Shown here piece after piece: positions 18,192 through 29,068 of a stretch of DNA of 64,000 nt (position 1 is the stretch's first letter; every line of letters begins with the position of its first letter). The translations under genes and the position numbers were made by a program. The DNA is from Microcella alkaliphila (GTDB lineage Bacteria > Actinomycetota > Actinomycetes > Actinomycetales > Microbacteriaceae): assembly GCF_002355395.1 (NCBI RefSeq), contig NZ_AP017315.1:620001-684000 (forward strand), read 5' to 3'. The notes beneath the pieces were generated by a model. It had not been told where the DNA came from. It searched no databases and worked only from the letters and a program-made list of their open reading frames with translations.

Positions 18192-18209
18192 CGTTACCGC
18201 ACGGTAACG
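18192..18209. promoter_or_regulatory. Inverted repeat upstream of the cold-shock gene
   Basis: CGTTACCG-CA-CGGTAACG gives two perfect 8-base arms with a 2-base centre, 100 bases before the csp ATG and just after the LytR_C stop. There is no T-run, so it is not a clear terminator. A dimeric regulator site is the simplest reading. Confidence 0.5.
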
Positions 18210-18309
18210 ACTGCGTGGATGCTCTTCCCACGGGTTCCGCCCGATGGCTAGTCTGCGGAAACGGAGCCCGTACGCGGCTTCTCATCACCGCTCCAGAAAG
18301 AGTCACAGC

Positions 18310-18516
18310 ATGGCCAACGGAACCGTCAAGTGGTTCAACGCCGAAAAGGGGTTCGGCTTCATCACGCTCGAGGCAGACGGTAGCGACGTCTTCGTGCACT
18401 ACTCGTCGATCGATATGCCCGGCTACAAGGTTCTCGAGGAAGGACAGGCAGTGTCCTTCGAAATCGGTGCCGGCACGAAAGGGCCTCAGGCAGAAAACGT
18501 GACGGTTCGGGCCTGA
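18310..18516 (+). CDS. Cold-shock protein (CspA family)
   Basis: This 68-residue single OB-fold protein binds single-stranded RNA or DNA. RNP1 is KGFGFIT and RNP2 is VFVHYSS, in the usual order after GTVKWFNAE. It probably acts as an RNA chaperone. The upstream region of about 130 bases contains the inverted repeat at 18192-18209 and no gene; csp genes often have long leaders. Full length and without extensions, unlike the second csp-type gene at 29439. Confidence 0.95.
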   Translation: MANGTVKWFNAEKGFGFITLEADGSDVFVHYSSIDMPGYKVLEEGQAVSFEIGAGTKGPQAENVTVRA

Positions 18517-18565
18517 GTGCGCGTCACGGGGGCGCGCGGTCGCTTGGCGGGTTAGTGTTCTGGCC

Positions 18566-19627
18566 ATGCGCAGTTCCCTCCGCCGACGCGCGGGCAGCCT
18601 CATTGTCGGCCTCGCGCTCGTTGCAGGTCTCGGTGCATGCGCGCCGGAGGAGCGCCCGCTAGAGACGGCGTCTCCTGAGCCGAGCGTCGAGCCAGAGCCC
18701 ACCTACGAGTCGACGTACGAAGCTCCGCCGGCCTATGCGATCGCCCCTCTCACAGGAGAGATCATCGAACCGGGCTCTCTCGACCGACCCGTCTTCTCGG
18801 CAAAGATCGATAATGCCCCCCTCGCAAGGCCGCAACTTGGTCTCGACCGGGCCGATATCGTCCACGTCGAACTCGTCGAGGGGGGCTCGATCCGATACGC
18901 GGCGTCGTGGCATAGCGACCTCCCTGACGAAGTCGGGCCCGTGCGATCCGTGCGTCCGATGGATCCGGACATCGTCTCGCCCTTCGGGGGGATCCTTGCC
19001 TATTCGGGTGCCCAACAGCAGTTCATCGCCGCCATGCTCAACACCCCGGTGCGCAACATCATCTTTGATCGCGGCGACGACTCCGACCTCGTCTACCGAG
19101 GGCTTCCACGGCCCTCGCCTCACAATGTCGTCGCCCGGGCGGCGCAGTTGGTCGAGCGCTACGCCGGTGATGACGCGCCTCGACAGCAGTTCGCATTCGC
19201 GGATCGAATCGAGAACGCGACGGCCGCGCGCGACGGTGCGCCCGCATCCACGTTGTCGCTGCGTTACGGGCAGGTTGGACAGTCGGGCTGGGAGTGGAGC
19301 GAGGCCGACGGGCGGTGGCTGCGGTCGCAGGGTGGTCAGCCCGACGTCGCGCTCTCGGGAACCCGTCTGAGCGCAACCAACGTCATCGTGCTTCGGGTGA
19401 GAATCGACTTTAGCCCCGGCGTTCCGCAGACTCTCCTGGCAGGCCAGAGCGGCTCTGGGTTTGTCGCGACGGACGGGAAGACCATTCCCATCACGTGGTC
19501 GAAGGCCGGCATGGCGGATTCCTATCGCCTCCTCGACGATCAAGGCGTGGCCGTGCGGTTGGCGCCGGGCACCACTTGGATCGAACTCGTGCCGGATACC
19601 GGCGACGCGACCATCACCGCCGGCTGA
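18566..19627 (+). CDS. DUF3048 lipoprotein (YerB-like)
   Basis: This 353-residue lipoprotein has signal and lipobox LVAGLGAC at about residues 20-27. The DUF3048 core carries RPVFSAKIDNAPLARPQLGL, DIVHVELVEGGSIRYAA, EVGPVRSVRPMDPDIV and NVVARAAQLVERY. The family is extracytoplasmic, and its biochemical role is unknown. A TAGTGT box (18553-18558) lies 7 bases before the ATG, consistent with leaderless transcription. Confidence 0.88.
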   Translation: MRSSLRRRAGSLIVGLALVAGLGACAPEERPLETASPEPSVEPEPTYESTYEAPPAYAIAPLTGEIIEPGSLDRPVFSAKIDNAPLARPQLGLDRADIVHVELVEGGSIRYAASWHSDLPDEVGPVRSVRPMDPDIVSPFGGILAYSGAQQQFIAAMLNTPVRNIIFDRGDDSDLVYRGLPRPSPHNVVARAAQLVERYAGDDAPRQQFAFADRIENATAARDGAPASTLSLRYGQVGQSGWEWSEADGRWLRSQGGQPDVALSGTRLSATNVIVLRVRIDFSPGVPQTLLAGQSGSGFVATDGKTIPITWSKAGMADSYRLLDDQGVAVRLAPGTTWIELVPDTGDATITAG

Positions 19628-21376
<1,749 letters not shown>

Positions 21377-21401
21377 TCCTCGGCCAACGCCACACACAAA
21401 A

Positions 21402-21434
21402 GGGGCGGCTTCCGGAAGGAAGCCGCCCCGTTTT
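21402..21434 (+). terminator. Rho-independent terminator after groL
   Basis: GGGGCGGCTTCC (21402-21413) pairs perfectly with GGAAGCCGCCCC (21418-21429) across a GGAA tetraloop. A G and four T residues follow. It ends groL transcription and may also serve the convergent heme oxygenase gene. Confidence 0.93.
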
Positions 21435-21483
21435 GCGTTTCCGGCGATGAACAGCCGGCGCCCAAAGTGGTGAGAAGGTTGGT

Positions 21484-22152
21484 TCAGGCGGCGCGGGTTC
21501 CGCGGGCCTGGTCCAGGGCCACGAACACCTCGGTATTGAAGCGGTAGGCAGCGAGCACCTCGTCGACGACGCGCTCGCGCTCGGGGTCATCCCACGCCAC
21601 CGCGTCGAGTTGTGCGCGGTACGTGTCTTTGAATGCAGCGGGGTCGGCGATCTGGTCGAACAGGTAGAAGCCGATGCCGTTCGTGTCGAATCCGAAGCGC
21701 CGCGCGAGGACGCGCCCGATGTGCAGTCCGCCTGACAGGTCACCGAGGTAGCGCGTGTAGTGGTGTGCGACGTAGCCGGCTGGCCACGAGGCCGCGACCT
21801 CTCGAATACGCGCTGCGTAGCGCTCCGTGACCGGCAGCAGCGGTACGCGCTCGCTCCAGTTGTCTCCGACGAGGAACGTCAGGTCGGCGCTCAGGGCGGG
21901 AAGCCGAGTGAGCGCGGGGGAGAGGAACGGGGCAACGGTGGGGTTGTCACGCAGCCTGTCGGCACCGGTTTCCAGCGCCGCGTAGATCGCGTGGTGCTGG
22001 CGAACGAGCGCGATGTAGTCATCGCGTGACCCGGCGCCGGAGAGCAGATCGTTCATGAAGGTCGTGCCCTCACTGGTTCCGTGGCTCGCGCGCGAGCGTT
22101 CGCGGACGAGTCGGGAGAACGGGACGGTGGTGGGCGGGTCGGCGATAGTCAT
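21484..22152 (-). CDS. hmuO: Heme oxygenase
   Basis: This 222-residue biliverdin-forming heme oxygenase releases iron from heme with O2 and electrons from a reductase. The proximal His is His24 in SRASHGTSEGTTFMNDLL, and the distal-helix glycines are in YLGDLSGGLHIGRVL. The ATG at 22152 is chosen because an upstream in-frame start at 22182 would place coding sequence over the iron box at 22170-22188; CCGGAG precedes the ATG. With htaA and hmuT it forms a heme-iron acquisition set. Confidence 0.95.
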   Translation of the reverse strand: MTIADPPTTVPFSRLVRERSRASHGTSEGTTFMNDLLSGAGSRDDYIALVRQHHAIYAALETGADRLRDNPTVAPFLSPALTRLPALSADLTFLVGDNWSERVPLLPVTERYAARIREVAASWPAGYVAHHYTRYLGDLSGGLHIGRVLARRFGFDTNGIGFYLFDQIADPAAFKDTYRAQLDAVAWDDPERERVVDEVLAAYRFNTEVFVALDQARGTRAA

Positions 22153-22169
22153 GCGGCTCCGGATCGGGA

Positions 22170-22188
22170 TTAGGTTAGGCAATCCTAA
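22170..22188 (-). promoter_or_regulatory. Iron box upstream of heme oxygenase
   Basis: TTAGGTTAGGCAATCCTAA matches the IdeR/DtxR consensus at about 17 of 19 positions. It lies 17 bases before the hmuO ATG, between the DUF2470 gene and hmuO, so it probably controls hmuO alone. Confidence 0.9.
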
Positions 22189-22228
22189 CCTTCATGGGTG
22201 GCCGGAGCACAGCCCTTACGCCGACAAC

Positions 22229-22531
22229 TCAGTGCGGGCGGGGCGTCTCGCCAAGGATGCTGCAGGCCCGGTCGTAGAGTTCGACGATCTCTCGTCGGAT
22301 TTCGGGCCGCTCGCTGATCGTGCCGGACCAGCGCACCGACAGTGCGCGCTCGCCAAGGTCATCGCCGAGCGTATAGACCCAGAAACCCGCGTCTGGCGTG
22401 ACATCGACCATGCGCGCGGTCGTTGCGCCACGGTCGCCGAAGGCCCGTGAGATCAGCAGGCTGTCGTCGGCGTGGTCGTCGTTCATGTGGTGCAACACGG
22501 CGTGCACGATCTCGTCGGGGAAGCGGGTCAC
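22229..22531 (-). CDS. DUF2470 protein, heme-associated
   Basis: This 100-residue protein carries the DUF2470 signature VLHHMNDDHADDSLL and MVDVTPDAGFWV. The domain is also found as the C-terminal part of HugZ-type heme-utilisation proteins, and its place beside heme oxygenase fits that. A TACAGT box lies 7 bases before the GTG at 22531, making this start preferable to the GTG at 22540. It has no iron box of its own. Confidence 0.83.
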   Translation of the reverse strand: MTRFPDEIVHAVLHHMNDDHADDSLLISRAFGDRGATTARMVDVTPDAGFWVYTLGDDLGERALSVRWSGTISERPEIRREIVELYDRACSILGETPRPH

Positions 22532-22599
22532 AGCGACCACTGTAGGGCCGCCGGCCCCGCTTTCCCCGAGCGCGTGATGAACCCCGTGAGCTCTCGAGC

Positions 22600-22890
22600 T
22601 CAGCGGAGAAACATCGAGGCCGCCTGTTGCTCAATCTCGGCGTACTGGCGCCCGGCCTGGCCGAGGGCGTGGTTCAGCGCGGCGAGATTCTGTTCAAGCC
22701 GGCTGTAGGTCGCCATCCACTCGGCGACGAGCGTCTGGAACGCGGTGGCGGCGTTGCCCGACCAGCTGCCCTGCAGGGCAGAGAGCTGGCTGGTGAGGCC
22801 GGCGCACTCGGCCTGCAGTCGACCGATCGTGGCGGTCGTGGTCGAGGTCGCGCTCAACAGGGCGTCGGCGTCAACGTGGTAGCGGGTCAT
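22600..22890 (-). CDS. WXG100 family protein (EsxA-like)
   Basis: This 96-residue helical-hairpin protein has the WXG turn at Trp43 (GSWSGNAATAF) and a C-terminal YAEIEQQAASMF that fits the Yxxx[DE] export signal of type VII secretion substrates. The ATG at 22890 follows GGGAGGAGA. No EccC or partner gene is in the window, so the secretion system must be encoded elsewhere. Confidence 0.9.
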   Translation of the reverse strand: MTRYHVDADALLSATSTTTATIGRLQAECAGLTSQLSALQGSWSGNAATAFQTLVAEWMATYSRLEQNLAALNHALGQAGRQYAEIEQQAASMFLR

Positions 22891-22967
22891 GGTGTCTCCT
22901 CCCATCGTGCGCGCCGAGTGCGCGCTCGTGGCGGTGACGGTACGACGGGCGGCGGTGACGGTGCCTG

Positions 22968-24671
22968 CTAGACCTCGTAGGCGGGTGCCTCAGGCGCGGA
23001 GCGCTCGTTGGGGAGGAGCGGAAGCGCGACGCGGAACGTTGCCCCACCGCCGGGAGTGTCGAGCACGTCGATGCGGCCGCCGTGGTTGGCGACGATCGAC
23101 GAGACGATCGCGAGCCCCAGGCCCGAACCCCCCGTATCGCGCGTGCGCGATGAATCGGCGCGGAAGAATCGGTCGAAGATTTTCTCCTTCAACTGCGCGG
23201 GAATTCCCTCGCCGTGGTCGACGACCGCGAGCGTCGCCATCCCCGCCGCGTCGTCGACAGCGACGACGAGCTCGATCGGGCTGCCGTCGGGCGTGAACCG
23301 CAGTGCGTTGCCAATCAGGTTCGTGACGACCTGGCGCAGCTTGTTTTCGTCGCCGGCGACGACGGCGCTGACCGGCGGCAACTCGGGCAGACTGAGCCGC
23401 CCCACCAACTTGGGAGCGGCGGCTGTCGACGCGGCCCGCCGTCTTGAGCGCAGTCGAGCGAGGGCCGCGCTCGCGCGTCGTCGGGGTGCACTGGGGCTGC
23501 CCGGCGCATCGTCGGTCTCGATCGCGGCCGGCAGGGCCGTGGATGCCGGTCGGTCATCGACGACAACCGTCACCGAGCGGTCCGGCGATCCGGCCATGGC
23601 GTCGAGCGCCGCGTCGCGCGCAAGAGGCACGAGGTCGACCGGCACCTTCTCGATCGGACGCTGCTCATCCAGACGTGCGAGTTCGAGCAGGTCGGAGACG
23701 AGGGAGCTCATTCGCATCGCCTCTTTCTCGATGCGCTCCATCGCCTGCGCGACGTCCTCCTCCTTCTGGATGGCCCCCATGCGGTAGAGCTCGGCGTAGC
23801 CGCGGAGGCTCACGAGGGGGGTGCGCAGTTCGTGACTGGCGTCGCCGACGAAGCGGCGCATCTTGCTGATGGTTTCGGCGCGGTCCGCGAACGCCCGGTC
23901 GATTCGCGAGAGCATCGTGTTGAGCGAACGGTTGAGTCGCCCGACCTCCGTGTTCGGGGTGGCGCCGGAGAGTCGCTGGCTGAAGTCGCCCCCGGCGAAG
24001 CGCGCTGCAGTCGCTTCGACTTCGCGCAGGGGGCGGAAGGTGGTCGTCACGAGCAGGCGCGTGATGGCGGCCGACATGATGACGACGACGAGGCCGAAGC
24101 CGAGGAAGATCGACGCGAACGAGCCGATCACGTTGTTCGTGTCGGAGAGGTTCGCGCCCACCACGAGCGTTGCCTGCTGTGACTCGCCCGTCTCGAGGTT
24201 CGTCACGAGCAGCGGATATGTGGCGACGCGCCACTGCGTGGTGCGATTCTCGCTCGTGAGCGTCACCCCGCCGTCGAGTTCGGCGACGAAGCTCGCCGTC
24301 AGCCGCGAGAGGTCGGGGGCGCTGTCGCGCGCGTAGTCCGCGACGTTGTCGTCGATGACGTCGCCCCGTGCATCCACCGCCCCGAAGTAGAACGGTGCGG
24401 AGAAGACCGACGGGGTGAGCGTCGTGAACTCGTCGAACTGGTCGGTCGTGAACTGCGCGCGTTCGCCGTCCTCGGAGGACAGCAGCTCCCGCAGCTCGGT
24501 CGCCGCCTGACTGATCTGGCGGTCAACTTCGTCGACCAGCGTGCGCTGCAGGGTCGTCAGAGTGCCCGTGCCGACGACGAGCAGGCCGAACGTCACGACG
24601 AGGACGGTGACGCCCGTGATCTTCGAGCGGAGAGAGATGCCCTCCCACCACTGACTCAGTTGCTCATGCAT
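22968..24671 (-). CDS. Sensor histidine kinase (MprB/TcrY-like)
   Basis: This 567-residue membrane kinase has helices at about 18-42 and 180-205 flanking an extracytoplasmic sensor, then HAMP, HisKA with phosphoacceptor SHELRTPLVSLRGYAE, and HATPase with the N-box LRQVVTNLIGNALRFTPDG, DHGEGIP and GGSGLGLAIV. Between HisKA and the N-box there is an Ala/Arg/Ser-rich insertion of about 60 residues not usual in the family. The paired response regulator lies directly upstream. The stimulus is unknown. A GTG at 24683 is an alternative start. Confidence 0.95.
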   Translation of the reverse strand: MHEQLSQWWEGISLRSKITGVTVLVVTFGLLVVGTGTLTTLQRTLVDEVDRQISQAATELRELLSSEDGERAQFTTDQFDEFTTLTPSVFSAPFYFGAVDARGDVIDDNVADYARDSAPDLSRLTASFVAELDGGVTLTSENRTTQWRVATYPLLVTNLETGESQQATLVVGANLSDTNNVIGSFASIFLGFGLVVVIMSAAITRLLVTTTFRPLREVEATAARFAGGDFSQRLSGATPNTEVGRLNRSLNTMLSRIDRAFADRAETISKMRRFVGDASHELRTPLVSLRGYAELYRMGAIQKEEDVAQAMERIEKEAMRMSSLVSDLLELARLDEQRPIEKVPVDLVPLARDAALDAMAGSPDRSVTVVVDDRPASTALPAAIETDDAPGSPSAPRRRASAALARLRSRRRAASTAAAPKLVGRLSLPELPPVSAVVAGDENKLRQVVTNLIGNALRFTPDGSPIELVVAVDDAAGMATLAVVDHGEGIPAQLKEKIFDRFFRADSSRTRDTGGSGLGLAIVSSIVANHGGRIDVLDTPGGGATFRVALPLLPNERSAPEAPAYEV

Positions 24672-24704
24672 GGGTGTCGGCACTGGACGCGGCCGCGCCC
24701 GTCA

Positions 24705-25394
24705 CTACTTCGATGCTTTGAGCATGTAGCCGAAGCCGCGCTTCGTCTGGATGAGCGGCTCGTCGGTGTGCTGGTCGAGCTTGCGCCGCAGGTACGAGAT
24801 GTAGCTCTCGACGATGCCGGCGTCGCCGTTGAAGTCGTACTCCCACACGTGGTCGAGAATCTGCGCCTTCGACAGAACGCGGTTGGGGTTCAGCATGAGG
24901 TAACGCAGCAACTTGAACTCGGTGGGGCTGAGCTCGACAGTGACGTCGCCGATGGTGACTTCGTGCGTGTCCTGGTCCATCGTGAGCTCGCCGGCGCGGA
25001 TGATCGCGTCGTCATCTTCCTGCATGGTGCGGCGCAGAATCGCCTTGATGCGGGCGACGATCTCGTCGAGGCTGAACGGCTTCGTGACGTAGTCGTCGCC
25101 GCCGACTGTCAGACCCATGATCTTGTCGTCGGTGTCGTCTTTGGCGGTGAGGAAGAGGATCGGGCTCGTGTAGCCGCTCGAGCGCAGACGCTTGGTGACG
25201 CCGAAGCCGTTGATGTCGGGCAGCATGACGTCGAGGATGATGAGGTCCGGCTCTTCCTCGAGAACGGCCGAGATGGCCTGGGCGCCGTTGCTCACCGCGC
25301 GAACGGCGAATCCGGCGAACCGCAGACTGGTCGTCAGCAGGTCGCGAATGTTGGGTTCGTCGTCGACAATGAGAATTTTGGGTCCGTCAGCCAT
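24705..25394 (-). CDS. OmpR-family response regulator
   Basis: This 229-residue regulator has a receiver domain with phosphorylation site Asp55 (PDLIILDVMLPD), the acidic pair DDEP near residue 11 and Lys in the VTKPFSLDEI motif. The C-terminal winged helix carries LSPTEFKLLRYLMLNPNRVLSKAQIL and YLRRKLD. It closely resembles TcrX/MprA/TrcR regulators. The kinase gene starts 33 bases downstream of its stop, in the same operon. Confidence 0.96.
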   Translation of the reverse strand: MADGPKILIVDDEPNIRDLLTTSLRFAGFAVRAVSNGAQAISAVLEEEPDLIILDVMLPDINGFGVTKRLRSSGYTSPILFLTAKDDTDDKIMGLTVGGDDYVTKPFSLDEIVARIKAILRRTMQEDDDAIIRAGELTMDQDTHEVTIGDVTVELSPTEFKLLRYLMLNPNRVLSKAQILDHVWEYDFNGDAGIVESYISYLRRKLDQHTDEPLIQTKRGFGYMLKASK

Positions 25395-25476
25395 GCCGCA
25401 AGTATCTGCGCGTGCACTGAGGGTTTCCTGAATGCCGTGCCGACAGCACTGGGATGCCCGGGGCGCGGTTCCAGAA

Positions 25477-27123
25477 TCAGGCCGCGTAGTCGAGGGCGTG
25501 CGCGTCGAGAATTTCGTAGCTGTAGCCCTGCTCGGCGAGGAAGCGCTGGCGGTTCTGCGCGAAGTCTTGGTCGACGGTGTCGCGGGCGACCAGCGTGTAG
25601 AAGCTGGCGGGGATCCCGCTCTGCTTGGGGCGCAGCAGGCGCCCGAGGCGCTGCGCCTCCTCTTGGCGCGAGCCGAACGACCCCGACACCTGAATGGCGA
25701 CCGTCGCTTCGGGCAGGTCGACCGAGAAGTTCGCGACCTTCGACACCACGAGTACCGGGGTCGTGCCGTCGCGGAATTCCTGGAACAGCCGCTCGCGCTC
25801 GTCGACGGGCGTCGAGCCGGTCAACTGCGGCACACCGAGCTCGTCCGCGAGCTCGTCGATCTGGTCGAGATACTGACCAATGATGAGGATGCGCTCGCCC
25901 GCGTGCCGCTCCACGAGCCGCTTCACGACATCCCGCTTCGCCGGCGCCGTTGCCGCGAGCCGATAGCGCTGGTCATCGGCGCTCGCCGCGTACTCGAGTC
26001 GTTCATCCGGCGGAAGGTCGACGCGCACCTCGAAGCATGCGGCCGGCGAGATATAGCCCTGCTGCTCGATCTGCTTCCACGGGGCGTCGAACCGCTTCGG
26101 TCCGATCAAGCTGAACACGTCACCCTCGCGGCCGTCTTCGCGCACGAGCGTCGCGGTGAGGCCCAGGCGACGCCGGGCCTGCAACTCGGCGGTGAGCTTG
26201 AAGACGGGCGCGGGCAACAGGTGCACCTCGTCGTAGACGATGAGACCCCAGTCGAGCGCGTCGAGGAGCGCCAGGTGCGCATACTCGCCCTTCCGCTTCG
26301 CTGTGAGGATCTGGTACGTCGCGATCGTGACGGGCTTGACCTCTTTGACCTGACCGGAGTACTCGCCGATCTCGTCGGCGGTGAGGGAGGTGCGCCGCAG
26401 CAGCTCGTCGCGCCACTGGCGGGCCGAGACGGTGTTGGTGACGAGAATCAGCGTCGTCGTGGCAGCCGATGCCATGGCGCCGGCCCCGACGAGGGTCTTA
26501 CCGGCGCCGCAGGGCAGAACGACCACGCCAGAGCCGCCGACGAAGAACTGGTCAATGGCCTGCTGCTGGTACGGGCGCAGGCCCCAGTCGGCCGTGTCGA
26601 GATCGATCGGGTGCGGGGTGCCGGCTGTGTATCCGGCCAGATCGTCGGCGGGCCAGCCGATCTTCACGAGCTCTTGCTTGACCTGCCCGCGCGCCCAGGC
26701 CTGCAGGCGGTACGAGTGCTCGTCGAGACGGCCCTCGAGCAGCGGCGCGATGCGCTTGTTCGACGCGATCTCGGTGAGCACGGCGCGGTCAGTCGAGCGC
26801 AGCACGAGCCCCTCGTCATCGCGCTCCACCACGAGCCGCCCGTAGCGGCCGACGGTCTCGGCGATATCAATCGCCACCGACGCGGGCACGGGGAACTTCG
26901 AATACTTCTCCAGCACGGCGAGCATCTCGTCGGCGTCGTGGCCGGCCGCGCGGGCGTTCCAGAGTCCCAGCCGGGTGATGCGGTAGGTGTGGATGTGCTC
27001 GGGCGCACGCTCGAGCTCGGCGAACACGGCGAGGGCGTGGCGGGCGTCGTCAGCGTGGGGGTTCGCGACCTCGAGCAATACGGTTCGGTCGCTCTGCACG
27101 ATGAGCGGGCCGTCAGGATTCAT
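25477..27123 (-). CDS. XPB-like DEAD/DEAH-box DNA repair helicase
   Basis: This 548-residue superfamily 2 helicase has Walker A LPCGAGKTLVG, the DEVH box IVYDEVHLLPA, motif III LGLTATLVREDGREGD, and C-terminal motifs SGSFGSRQEEAQRLGRLLRP. An N-terminal damage-recognition-like domain precedes the core, as in bacterial XPB (ERCC3) homologues. The ATG at 27123 is used because a TAGACT box lies 8 bases before it and the longer frame has no support. It follows a helicase-associated gene on the same strand, the usual actinobacterial pair. Confidence 0.93.
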   Translation of the reverse strand: MNPDGPLIVQSDRTVLLEVANPHADDARHALAVFAELERAPEHIHTYRITRLGLWNARAAGHDADEMLAVLEKYSKFPVPASVAIDIAETVGRYGRLVVERDDEGLVLRSTDRAVLTEIASNKRIAPLLEGRLDEHSYRLQAWARGQVKQELVKIGWPADDLAGYTAGTPHPIDLDTADWGLRPYQQQAIDQFFVGGSGVVVLPCGAGKTLVGAGAMASAATTTLILVTNTVSARQWRDELLRRTSLTADEIGEYSGQVKEVKPVTIATYQILTAKRKGEYAHLALLDALDWGLIVYDEVHLLPAPVFKLTAELQARRRLGLTATLVREDGREGDVFSLIGPKRFDAPWKQIEQQGYISPAACFEVRVDLPPDERLEYAASADDQRYRLAATAPAKRDVVKRLVERHAGERILIIGQYLDQIDELADELGVPQLTGSTPVDERERLFQEFRDGTTPVLVVSKVANFSVDLPEATVAIQVSGSFGSRQEEAQRLGRLLRPKQSGIPASFYTLVARDTVDQDFAQNRQRFLAEQGYSYEILDAHALDYAA

Positions 27124-27163
27124 AACGGGCCAGTCTAGGCCCGCGACCTGAGAACGCCGCGCC

Positions 27164-29068
27164 CTACTCGGGCACCTCGAGCGCCGCGATGCTCGAGATG
27201 GGAAGGGTGCGCTCCACGTCGGCCGCCAGGTCTCGCCCGCGCACTCTCCCCGCCGCGATGCCGGTCGGTTCGAGGTCAAAGTCGCGCTCCGTACCGTCGG
27301 GAAGGCGCACGGTCACGTGCACGGGGAGCTTGGCCCGCAGTGCGAGCTCCCACTGGCGGGCGACCCACGCGTCGCCGCCCGCGGCGTCCGCGCTCGACGT
27401 CGCGCCGTGCAGCCGACGTGCGGCCTCGAGCACCGGGTCGCCTGCTGACGCCGCCGTCGCCGGCACGCGGGTTCCCGGCGCGCGTCCGCGACCCCGCGAC
27501 GCGCGCGCCGGAGCGATGGGATGCTCGCCGTCCTCGGGCGCGGCCGGATAGCGCGCATCGATAAGGGTGCCGAGCACCAGACTCGGGTCGAGGCGACTGA
27601 CGAGACGGTGCGGCCCCGTGCGCGTGAGCCCGAGCGGGGTGAGCGTTGCGTCGACGCTGAGGGTGTCGATCAGCGCTGGGTCGCCGCTGCGGATGCTCGT
27701 GGTGGCGGCGAGATCCGTCGCCTCGTCCGCCCCGAGCATCCCGACGCGGATGGAACCGTAGCGGCGCGCGGTCTCGTCGATGAGATATGCCACCGGTTGC
27801 GGAACGCCGGTGAGAGAGATCTCCGCGAGAAAGCGGGTGAGCGTGTCGGCGGTCTCGCCGCGCGCGATCGCCCGCGTGACGCTGTCGGCGCTCAGTCGGT
27901 AGCGGCCGGCCAGTCCGGCTGCTTCGACATCGGCGATACCCCGCAGGCGGTCATCGAGCTCGGCCGCGAGCGGGCCGGGCGAGACGATCGTGAGGTCGTG
28001 CTGCAGGTACACCTGGCGCACCTCGGGGGGCAGCAGCGGGGCGAGCGCGCTCGTGGCTGCGTCGCTACCGGCGCTCAGAAGCGCCGCTCCGACGGTGCTG
28101 GCGCGGCCACCAACCGTGATGCCGAGCAGCGCAGCCTGTCGGTCGAGAGCGTCGAGGCGCTCGGTGAGGAGGGCATCCGCGGCGGGGTACAGCCAGGCGA
28201 CGAGCTCTGCCGTGCGGTCACCCGCCCCCGCGACCGCGCGGCGGGCCAACTCGACGCGCAAGGGGTCGGGGAGGGCGTCGCTCCACGAGACGGCAAGGGT
28301 CGCCCACCGGTCGCCGAAAGGCTGGGCTCGCCACCGTTCGGCGGTCTCAGTCGCGATGAGTTCGTCGGACGTGTCGGCCACAAGGTGGGCGCTTCGGGCG
28401 AGCGTCAGGTGGTCAGCGAGCGCCTCGTCGCTGATGGCGGCCTCGGCGGCGACGCGACGCGCGTCGGGGAGGGAGACGCCACCGCGGGCGAGCAGGCGGG
28501 CCGGCTCGCGATCGAGGGAGCGCGTGATTTCGCCGATGCGCACGACACACTCGAACGCGTGCTCCGCGGCGACCCGGTTGAGTCGAGCGATGTCGTCGGC
28601 GTCGACGGGTCGCAGGGGGCTGGGCGCCGGATCGTCGCACAGTGCAAAAGCCGACAGCTCGGGTGTGCCCGCGGTGCCGCGCCCCGCGAGTGCGGAGCCG
28701 ACCGCAGAGGGTACGAGAACCGTGTCGTCGTCGAGTACGACGACGAGCCGTTCGGCCGCGATGGTCAGCGCCGCGACGACGTCGGCACTCGGCACGCCCA
28801 ATCGGGTGGCGAGAGTGTCGAGGGCAACGCCACGGCCGTCCGGATCGAGTTCGACCGCGGTCGCCAACGCTGCGAGGGATGCACGGGGAAGGTCAGCGAC
28901 GGCGCTCGCGATCGAGGCGTCGTCGAGCAACGCCTCGGCCAAGTCGAACAGGTCGTCAAGCGTCGCAGGAGACACGCGCCGGCGGCGAATCAGGGCGGCC
29001 AGCTCCGCCTCGTCGTACTGCCGCAGCCGGGCGGCGAGGGCGAGGGATGCCGGACTAGCCGCCGGCAT
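27164..29068 (-). CDS. Helicase-associated (XPB/Ssl2-like N-terminal domain) protein
   Basis: This 634-residue Ala-rich protein sits directly upstream of the XPB helicase. It contains LPPEVRQVYLQHDLTIVSPG and AGRYRLSADSVTRAIARGET, features of the helicase C-terminal-like XPB/Ssl2 domain found in partner proteins. It has no Walker motifs. It probably forms a complex with or regulates the helicase. Its start overlaps the preceding small membrane protein gene by 14 bases. Confidence 0.82.
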   Translation of the reverse strand: MPAASPASLALAARLRQYDEAELAALIRRRRVSPATLDDLFDLAEALLDDASIASAVADLPRASLAALATAVELDPDGRGVALDTLATRLGVPSADVVAALTIAAERLVVVLDDDTVLVPSAVGSALAGRGTAGTPELSAFALCDDPAPSPLRPVDADDIARLNRVAAEHAFECVVRIGEITRSLDREPARLLARGGVSLPDARRVAAEAAISDEALADHLTLARSAHLVADTSDELIATETAERWRAQPFGDRWATLAVSWSDALPDPLRVELARRAVAGAGDRTAELVAWLYPAADALLTERLDALDRQAALLGITVGGRASTVGAALLSAGSDAATSALAPLLPPEVRQVYLQHDLTIVSPGPLAAELDDRLRGIADVEAAGLAGRYRLSADSVTRAIARGETADTLTRFLAEISLTGVPQPVAYLIDETARRYGSIRVGMLGADEATDLAATTSIRSGDPALIDTLSVDATLTPLGLTRTGPHRLVSRLDPSLVLGTLIDARYPAAPEDGEHPIAPARASRGRGRAPGTRVPATAASAGDPVLEAARRLHGATSSADAAGGDAWVARQWELALRAKLPVHVTVRLPDGTERDFDLEPTGIAAGRVRGRDLAADVERTLPISSIAALEVPE

